DNA of 64,000 bases from Micromonospora rubida (lineage in GTDB: Bacteria; Actinomycetota; Actinomycetes; Mycobacteriales; Micromonosporaceae), in assembly GCF_009908295.1 (NCBI RefSeq), contig NZ_JAAALO010000002.1, positions 1,058,707-1,122,706 on the forward strand, read 5' to 3'. The notes under the pieces are model-generated. The model saw only the letters and a list, made by a program, of their open reading frames with translations. It was not told the DNA's origin and did not search any database. Below, piece after piece: positions 59,151 to 64,000 of this stretch. Numbering within the stretch: the stretch's first letter is position 1; each line of letters begins with the position of its first letter. The position numbers were made by a program, and so were the translations under genes.

Positions 59151-59339
59151 ATGCTGTGCTACCCCGCTACGATTCCGTTGTCCAGCCGCACTCTGAACCA
59201 GCTCGCCGAACGCATCCGCTGCACCACGTCAAAGCAAACCGCTACGCAGGTTGAAAATGGCTCCGTGGTAGTGGTAGTCGCAGCTTTGGCCTTGATCGCC
59301 GACGCTATCCGGCCCCCTGATCAACAGGGCAGGCTTTAG
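59151..59339 (+). pseudogene. Transposase N-terminal remnant
   Basis: ATG 59151 opens MLCYPATIPLSSRTLNQLAE, which resembles the conserved start of IS112-like transposases (YPAV-PLS-RTL). After about 24 residues similarity is lost and the frame ends in a Val/Ala-rich segment. Just upstream CGAGGCTCC (59091-59099) and GGAGCCTCG (59140-59148) form an inverted repeat, perhaps part of the IS end. Internal deletion is the simplest explanation. Confidence 0.5.
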
Positions 59340-59638
59340 CCGGCGTGCTGCCGCCGGTCGGGGAACGGCAGCACCGCCGCGCCCTCATCGCTGTCCGGCC
59401 GGGCGGGACGTGCCTCCCGTCGGGTCGGGGTGACGGTCAGCCGCACATACATCCGGGCGCGGCCGGCATCGAGGCCGGTCATCGACCGACGCGCGCCGTG
59501 CCACGCGAGACGCCCGGCGGCGGTCAGGGCGCGGACGGCGGCGTCGAGTTCGGCCGGGGTGCCGGCGAGCCAGATTTCCAGCCCAGTTAGCGGCGCATCG
59601 CGCATCGACGGGCCATCGCGGTAGGGGCGGCCCATCAC
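59336..59638 (-). CDS. Small element-borne hypothetical protein
   Basis: A 100-residue protein: GLEIWLAGTPAELDAAVRAL, AAGRLAWHGARRSMTGLDAG and YVRLTVTPTRRE. It starts at GTG 59638, which overlaps the stop of the upstream gene (GTGA), or at ATG 59635. Such proteins are typical small passengers of actinomycete integrative elements. Function unknown. Confidence 0.62.
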   Translation of the reverse strand: MMGRPYRDGPSMRDAPLTGLEIWLAGTPAELDAAVRALTAAGRLAWHGARRSMTGLDAGRARMYVRLTVTPTRREARPARPDSDEGAAVLPFPDRRQHAG

Positions 59639-60108
59639 GCCACCGTCCGTGGTCGTGGTCGGCTAGCGATGGCGGCGCGAGTCACGGCCTGGCGAAGGTC
59701 ACCGAGCAGCCCTACCAACTGCCACCGCGCGGCCAGCTCGGACGGTGCGAGCGCGACCCTGACGCGCACCTCGGCGTGTTCGCGGCCTGCGGCGGTGCGC
59801 ACCCTGACGAGGACGGCGCGGGAGCGGCCGGCAACGTCGACCACGATCTCTTCGGATCGGTGCTCGCCGCAGAATGTAACAGGGTGACCGTGAACTACGA
59901 TCGGTTGACTCGTCGGATAAAGACGGGCGGCAGGAACGCTGCATCGGGCTAGCCACTGAGCGACACGAACCTCTTTAGCTGCATCCTGAAGATGTTCTTT
60001 CCCGCGAGCAATGCGAACGACAAGAGAAGGATTCTTTATGGAAAGATCACATTCTCGCCAAGCCTCATAATCGATGCGCCGGCAGAGGACACGCCAATGG
60101 TCGAACAC
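59635..60108 (-). CDS. Chimeric protein: phosphotransferase N-terminus joined to an element protein
   Basis: A 157-residue frame. Residues 1 to about 80 (LVVRIARGKEHLQDAAKEVRVAQWLARCSVPAARLYP ... VVHGHPVTF, quoted in part) match the N-lobe of aminoglycoside/choline-type kinases, including the Glu-containing KEVRVAQWL helix. The remainder (EEIVVDVAGRSRAVLVRVRT, ALAPSELAARWQLVGLLG) is unrelated to kinases and pairs with the downstream small gene through GTGA. The kinase part lacks the catalytic lobe, so no phosphotransferase activity is expected. Likely a deletion fusion. Confidence 0.6.
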   Translation of the reverse strand: MFDHWRVLCRRIDYEAWRECDLSIKNPSLVVRIARGKEHLQDAAKEVRVAQWLARCSVPAARLYPTSQPIVVHGHPVTFCGEHRSEEIVVDVAGRSRAVLVRVRTAAGREHAEVRVRVALAPSELAARWQLVGLLGDLRQAVTRAAIASRPRPRTVA

Positions 60109-60165
60109 GCTTCCTGAAGGGTCGAAGTCGCTGCTGCCGAGCTAAAAGATTTTTGCGGACTGTCC

Positions 60166-60878
60166 TCAGTCACTGTGCAATCCGTCCGAATGAGGGTCAA
60201 CGTTTAGAACTGTGCGGGTTTTCCCTGGCAGTCGCGCAACCAAACCTTCGACTTCCAATATATCCAATGCGCGGCGGGCTGTGCTGCGCGCGATGCCGAA
60301 ACGCTCTGCGATAGTCAACTCTCCGGGTAAATGAGCCCCCGGCGGCAGCCTTCCGTCTCGAATCTCCGATTCGAGAGACCGAGCAACTTCCTCGGCTCGG
60401 CTTACGAGACTGGTCGTACTGGCAGGCGAAGCGACGTAGCGGCCCCGACCGGGAAGAACATTGGTCAGCCCTTCCCGGTCAAGAATCAAGAGAGCCTGAC
60501 GATAGGTGCCGCGTGCTACGCCGTACTGCTCGCTTAGCGATGCCTCACTGTCCACCCGAGCACCAGCCGCCAACCGGCCGCTCTGGATGGCTGCCCGGAT
60601 GTCTGAAGCGATCGACTCGGCGCGGCTTGCTGCTCGCGGTTGATCCCTGTGCGTCGTCTTGACGAAACGACCGCGACCGGCGATTGACTCGACAAGCCAT
60701 CGTTCTCCAAGACGGCCAGAGCGCGCCGCGCCGTAACTCTGGAGACAGCCCAGCGCCGACACACCTCCGACTCCGGTGGCACCGCCGCTCCTGGCGCTAG
60801 GTCGCCAGCCTGAATCGACTCTCGAAGGGCTTGCGCAATCTCGCGATAGCCGGCACCTGAGATGCCTCCGGTCTCCAC
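60166..60878 (-). pseudogene. Triple winged-helix GntR-type regulator interrupted by a one-base frameshift
   Basis: From GTG 60878 (AAGGAG 4-5 nt upstream) the first frame gives a GntR winged helix: YREIAQALRESIQAGDLAPG, SEVCRRWAVSRVTARRALAVLENDGL. At about 60695-60698 a missing base shifts the frame; the next frame resumes VESIAGRGRFVKTT and then two more winged helices (DIRAAIQSGRLAAG ... GTYRQALLILDREGL; LESEIRDGRLPPG ... STARRALDILEVEGL). No UTRA or FadR ligand domain is present. Restoring one base would give a protein of about 237 residues with three DNA-binding domains. Confidence 0.73.
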
Positions 60879-61190
60879 AGGTCTCCTTGCCGTCGATGGT
60901 CTGCAACCAAGGCTAGGCCCACCATGGAGACCCGGCCAGCGCCCGGCGTGTTCGTCGCTAAGCAGGACGCGGCACGGTCTCAGTTGCAGACTCACTCAGG
61001 GCCGTGCCCGGCCGTTCGCGGGGCTCCCTGAGCGCAGCTCTCGCCGACAAGACCGACCACCGCGCGGGGAGAGGTCCGGGAGATGATCTAGGAGAAGGTG
61101 GCGTCAGTGTCGCGTCTAGACCAACGCAGACCAACGGCGCGACCTGCACGTATTGCGGGAATCCGAGGTCCGTCGAGTGACCGGACGTAA

Positions 61191-61233
61191 TTCGGGACGA
61201 AGAGGTCGTCGGTTCGAATCCGGCCACCCCGAC
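61191..61233 (+). repeat. Attachment core C
   Basis: Third identical 43-bp copy of the tRNA-Pro core. Unlike core B it is followed by the same hairpin and integrase 3' sequence as core A, over about 530 bp (52814-53345 versus 61191-61722), with scattered differences. Confidence 0.87.
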
Positions 61234-61240
61234 AGAGGTC

Positions 61241-61273
61241 AGAGGGCACATCCGATCGATGGATGTGCCCTCT
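61241..61273. terminator. Hairpin downstream of core C
   Basis: Identical in sequence to the 52864-52896 hairpin: 13-bp perfect stem, 7-nt loop, placed between the core and the integrase 3' end. Confidence 0.74.
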
Positions 61274-61308
61274 AGTGTTTCCATACAGCAGTTGAGCACA
61301 GCAGCGGC

Positions 61309-61722
61309 CTATCGCAGGCTCTCCCCCAGGCGCTTGAGCGCGTCCCGCGTGGCGTCCGAGGACGCCTGCGAGTAGATCTCCATCGTCACCGAGACCTCGG
61401 CGTGCCGGAGCACCTGCATGATGACGCGCGGGTGCACGTCCAGGTCGACGAGCAGCGTTGCGCAGGTACGCCGGGCGTCGTGCACGGTGATCTTGCGGAC
61501 CCCGGCTCGGGCACAGCGGGCGTCCCAGGAGCGGTTGAAGTTGCGTGGCTCCACCGGCGTTCCGTATCGGGTGGTGAACAGCAGCCGCGAGCCCTGCCAC
61601 GCGATTCCGGCCTGATCTCGGTCGTTCTTCTTTGCCTGGTGGCGGAGGTCGAGCGCCGCCGCGCAGATGTCCGGCAGCGGGAGCGTGGCGTCCGAGGTCT
61701 GCGTCTTGGTCTCGCGGTGCAG
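61309..61722 (-). pseudogene. Truncated tyrosine integrase (catalytic domain), copy C
   Basis: The frame covers LHRETKTQTSDATLPLPDIC to the end GESLR and is almost identical in protein sequence to copy A, keeping HDARRTC, LRHAEVS and the Tyr in MEIYSQ. It stops short of the first catalytic Arg: at about 61722 similarity ends abruptly and a TGA precedes. It is more truncated than copy A and cannot encode an active recombinase. Confidence 0.82.
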
Positions 61723-61853
61723 TTTTCAGGCGGAGCCGACACCTGGGACGAGTGGCCGTTACGTTCTATCGGTCCCCGATGTACCGTCGGTAGTGGTTGT
61801 CCGCTGACGAGAGCTGGGGAGGGTTCCTCCTTTCCTGCGCTGGGAGCGTCGTT

Positions 61854-63020
61854 GTGTCGCACGTCGATCCGCGTTTCGGCGCTCGGTTGAGGGCTCTGCG
61901 TGCCGACCGGGGTCTGTCGCTGCGGGCGCTCGGGCAGCTAGCGCATCGGGGGAAGAGTCACCTGCATGATCTGGAGACCGGTGCCAAGGCTCCTACGCCC
62001 GAGACGGCCCGGCATCTTGATGAGGTTCTTCAGGCCGGCGGTGTGCTCGCGCGGCTCGTTGGTGAGCCTGTCGACCATGACGCTGAGGCCGACGACCTGC
62101 TTGCTCGGGTGCGTGCCAGCGATGTGAGCGCCGGGACGCTCACCCGGATCGAGGCGAGCGTCGACGACCTGGCCAGCGCGTATGCGACCACCCGGCCGGC
62201 GGATCTGCTTCCGATGGTGCGGAAGCACCTGGCGTATGCGGGCCGACTGCTCGACGGTCGGGGGACTCTGGCGCAGCGGCGACGTCTGATCGTTGCCGGT
62301 GGCTGGTTGACCGTGCTGCGTGCGACGGTGCACATCGACCTTCAGCAGAGTTCCGCCGCCGGCGCGCACCTGGTCGCCGCTGCCAAACTTGCCGAACACG
62401 CCGAGCATGCGGAAATTCAGGCGTGGTGCCTGGAGACCCAGGCGTGGGGTCGACTCACCCAGGGTGAGCACCGACAGGCGATTGATCTGTCTCAGCAGGC
62501 CCAGCGGGTGGCACCTCGGGGGAGTTCGGCGCACATCCAGGCGACGGCCCAGGAGGCGCGGGGGTGGGCGCGGGTGGGTGACGTGCGGCGGACCCGTGAC
62601 GCGCTGGACCGCCTGGAACGGTTGACCGCGAACCTGCCCGTGCCGGAGCGGGCCGAGCACCATTACCGGTACGACCCGACGAAGGCGCTGGCATACACGG
62701 CGACGACGCTGTCGTGGGCGGGTGACCCGGCTGCCGAGCAGGTGGCCCGGGTGGCGTTGGCGGAGTTGGATCCGCGCGGCGACGGGGGCGACCGGCCACG
62801 GCGGTCCGCTGTCGCCCGCCTTGACCTGGCCTTGGCGTTGGTGGCCGCCGGCCAGCCCGACGAGGCCGGCGCAGTCGCCGCCGAGGCGATCCGTTCCGGG
62901 CGGGTGGCGCCGTCGAACTGGTGGCGGGCGCGCGAGGTGCTCCGGCGGGTCGAGCGGACCGACGCGGCAGAGGCATCGGCGCTGCGCGAGGTGTACCAGG
63001 CGTACCGGCCCGGCGGCTGA
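61854..63020 (+). CDS. XRE-family regulator with TPR-like C-terminal domain
   Basis: A 388-residue protein starting at GTG 61854. HTH: FGARLRALRADRGLSLRALG, KSHLHDLETGAKAPTPETA. The rest is helical repeats (AYAGRLLDGRGTLAQRRRLIV, AIQAWCLETQAWGRL-like, ARVALAELDPRGDGGDRPRR) and ends VYQAYRPGG. This is a frequent actinomycete regulator type thought to sense small signals. It begins just right of the integrase truncation point, so it belongs to the third element or to DNA beyond the array. Confidence 0.86.
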   Translation: MSHVDPRFGARLRALRADRGLSLRALGQLAHRGKSHLHDLETGAKAPTPETARHLDEVLQAGGVLARLVGEPVDHDAEADDLLARVRASDVSAGTLTRIEASVDDLASAYATTRPADLLPMVRKHLAYAGRLLDGRGTLAQRRRLIVAGGWLTVLRATVHIDLQQSSAAGAHLVAAAKLAEHAEHAEIQAWCLETQAWGRLTQGEHRQAIDLSQQAQRVAPRGSSAHIQATAQEARGWARVGDVRRTRDALDRLERLTANLPVPERAEHHYRYDPTKALAYTATTLSWAGDPAAEQVARVALAELDPRGDGGDRPRRSAVARLDLALALVAAGQPDEAGAVAAEAIRSGRVAPSNWWRAREVLRRVERTDAAEASALREVYQAYRPGG

Positions 63021-63208
63021 CAGGGGACAGCCGACCCGACCAGCGGACACTCAACACCTTTGAGTAACCGCCCGCTCGCTCAATGCTGTGTTCAAGGGCG
63101 GGATCGGCGCGAACACACCAGATGGCCGCGACCCGCTCGGAGCCGGGCGCGGCGGTGGCGGTCCTTCCAAGAGCACGCCGCCGCGCCCCTACCAGCGGAG
63201 GTGGGGAG

Positions 63209-63373
63209 ATGAGCGACACCGGTCCGGTCGAAGGCAGAGGCGAACAGATCCAGCAGGCGGAGCGGGAAGCTGCCAAACGACGGATCCTGGCGCTGGCCGA
63301 GAAGGAACGGATACCGGCCGAGGAGACCACTCGGGCGGTGCCGGACCGGAGGTGGCGGCGTGGACAGCGGTGA
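63209..63373 (+). CDS. Small charged protein of a duplicated cassette, copy 2
   Basis: A 54-residue protein: MSDTGPVEGRGEQIQQAERE, then KERIPAEETTRAVPDRRWRR. ATG 63209 is preceded by GGAGGTGGGGAG. It is the homologue of 55698-55868, with the RGEQIQ, AEREAAK, RIPAEETTRA and PDRRWRR blocks conserved and the same 14-bp overlap with the next gene. Function unknown. Confidence 0.76.
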   Translation: MSDTGPVEGRGEQIQQAEREAAKRRILALAEKERIPAEETTRAVPDRRWRRGQR

Positions 63374-64000
63374 GCTGCTGCCGGTCGGTCGGCGGGTGGC
63401 GTTCTGGCGGGGGCGGCGGAAGCTGTCGCAGCAGGTGTTCGCCGACCGGCTCGGCAAGTCGAAGAGCTGGGTGGACAAGGTCGAGCGGGGAGTCCGGTCC
63501 CTCGACAAGGTGTCCACCCTCCAGGACATCGCCGTCGTCCTGCGCATCGACACCGCCGTGCTGCTCGGCCGGGACGCCCAACCCGCCGCTGCGACCGAGC
63601 GGGCCGAGGGCGTCGAGCGGATCAGTGCGGCCCTGTCGACGTACGAGATCGCCCTGGGTCGGCCGTCGGCCCGCCGCGTCCTGCTGCCGGCGGACCGGTT
63701 GGTCCGTACCGTCGAGCACGCGTGGGTCATGTTCGAGCATGCCCGGTATCCGCAGGTGATCGCGCTGGTGCCGGGCCTGCTGGCCGGGGCGCAGCGCGTC
63801 AACGCCGACGACCCTGGGTGGGGCCGTCCGCTGTTGGTGGAGGCGTACCGGGTGACCGCGTCGCTGCTGGTGAAGCTCGGCGAGGCCGACCTGGGCTGGC
63901 TGGCCGCCGACCGGGCCATGGCCACCGCAACCGGCGACCCCATGTTGGTGGCCGCCGCCACCGTGCAACTCGGCCAGGCGCTCCGCGCTGCGGGGCGAGC
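63360..64000 (+). CDS. XRE-family regulator, copy 2 (partial, runs off the right edge)
   Basis: At least 213 residues from GTG 63360. The HTH (RRVAFWRGRRKLSQQVFADR, SKSWVDKVERG) is nearly identical to that of copy 1 at 55855-57057, and the body diverges more (LVRTVEHAWVMFEHARYPQV, LVKLGEADLGWLAADRAMATA). Conservation concentrated in the HTH implies similar operators but different input signals. The C-terminus is outside the window. Confidence 0.85.
   Translation, partial: MDSGELLPVGRRVAFWRGRRKLSQQVFADRLGKSKSWVDKVERGVRSLDKVSTLQDIAVVLRIDTAVLLGRDAQPAAATERAEGVERISAALSTYEIALGRPSARRVLLPADRLVRTVEHAWVMFEHARYPQVIALVPGLLAGAQRVNADDPGWGRPLLVEAYRVTASLLVKLGEADLGWLAADRAMATATGDPMLVAAATVQLGQALRAAGR

Overview
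The window is a high-GC actinobacterial chromosome segment. Proline-, alanine- and arginine-rich coding, GTG starts, dense GTGA/ATGA stop-start overlaps, a WhiB-family regulator, DUF397/DUF5753 regulators and tRNA-Pro-integrated elements all point to Micromonosporaceae, most likely a Micromonospora-like organism. That assignment is inference from gene content, not from a database search.

Left part (1-16.5 kb), housekeeping and metabolism. A minus-strand run (6089 down to 1) encodes a membrane-fusion adaptor, an OmpR-type response regulator, a sensor kinase, a second adaptor, a MacB-type ATPase and the start of its permease: a self-regulated efflux/export operon. A divergent Cys-containing lipoprotein and a phosphoesterase follow. 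At 8458-16468 a TetR regulator heads a co-directional catabolic operon (TIGR03084 protein, AtuA-family protein, acyl-CoA carboxylase beta and alpha subunits, acyl-CoA dehydrogenase) suited to breakdown of branched or terpenoid acyl-CoAs.

16.6-25 kb, lower-GC accessory island. It holds a 1156-residue STAND (NLR-like) NTPase with a long helical repeat array. The preceding gene on the same strand encodes a two-helix membrane protein whose C-terminus resembles the NTPase N-terminus, the layout expected of an amyloid-motif-coupled receptor/effector immune pair. Next come a DUF397/DUF5753 regulator pair with three divergent overlapping small genes, a secreted nuclease-like phosphoesterase, a membrane protein and a frameshifted DUF397 relic.

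25-35 kb. A duplicated araC-VOC-small membrane protein module has decayed differently in its two copies, which now flank another VOC gene, a WYL regulator and a secreted phospholipase D. An inverted-repeat element lies inside the first copy. Beyond are a hypothetical gene, a solute-binding lipoprotein coupled to a polytopic membrane protein, and a secreted Tap-like peptidase.

35-52.5 kb, conserved core. A Ser/Thr kinase, a small membrane protein and a zinc-ribbon/adenylate cyclase/AAA/TPR regulator lead into MBL hydrolase, RidA, DUF4177, two ArsA-like ATPases, WblA (WhiB4), a bifunctional PASTA penicillin-binding protein and a metallophosphoesterase. This order matches the mycobacterial Rv3677c-Rv3683 neighbourhood, with a DUF218 protein and a GatB/YqeY protein added.

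52.7-64 kb, a tandem integration site. A tRNA-Pro(CGG) gene carries a 43-bp 3' core repeated exactly at 57337 and 61191. Between the copies are remnants of at least two integrated elements: truncated integrases, a LacI-HTH/integrase chimera, transposase fragments, a kinase/element chimera, a three-winged-helix GntR gene broken by one base, and two copies of a cassette made of a ~55-residue protein overlapping an XRE regulator. The second regulator runs off the right edge.
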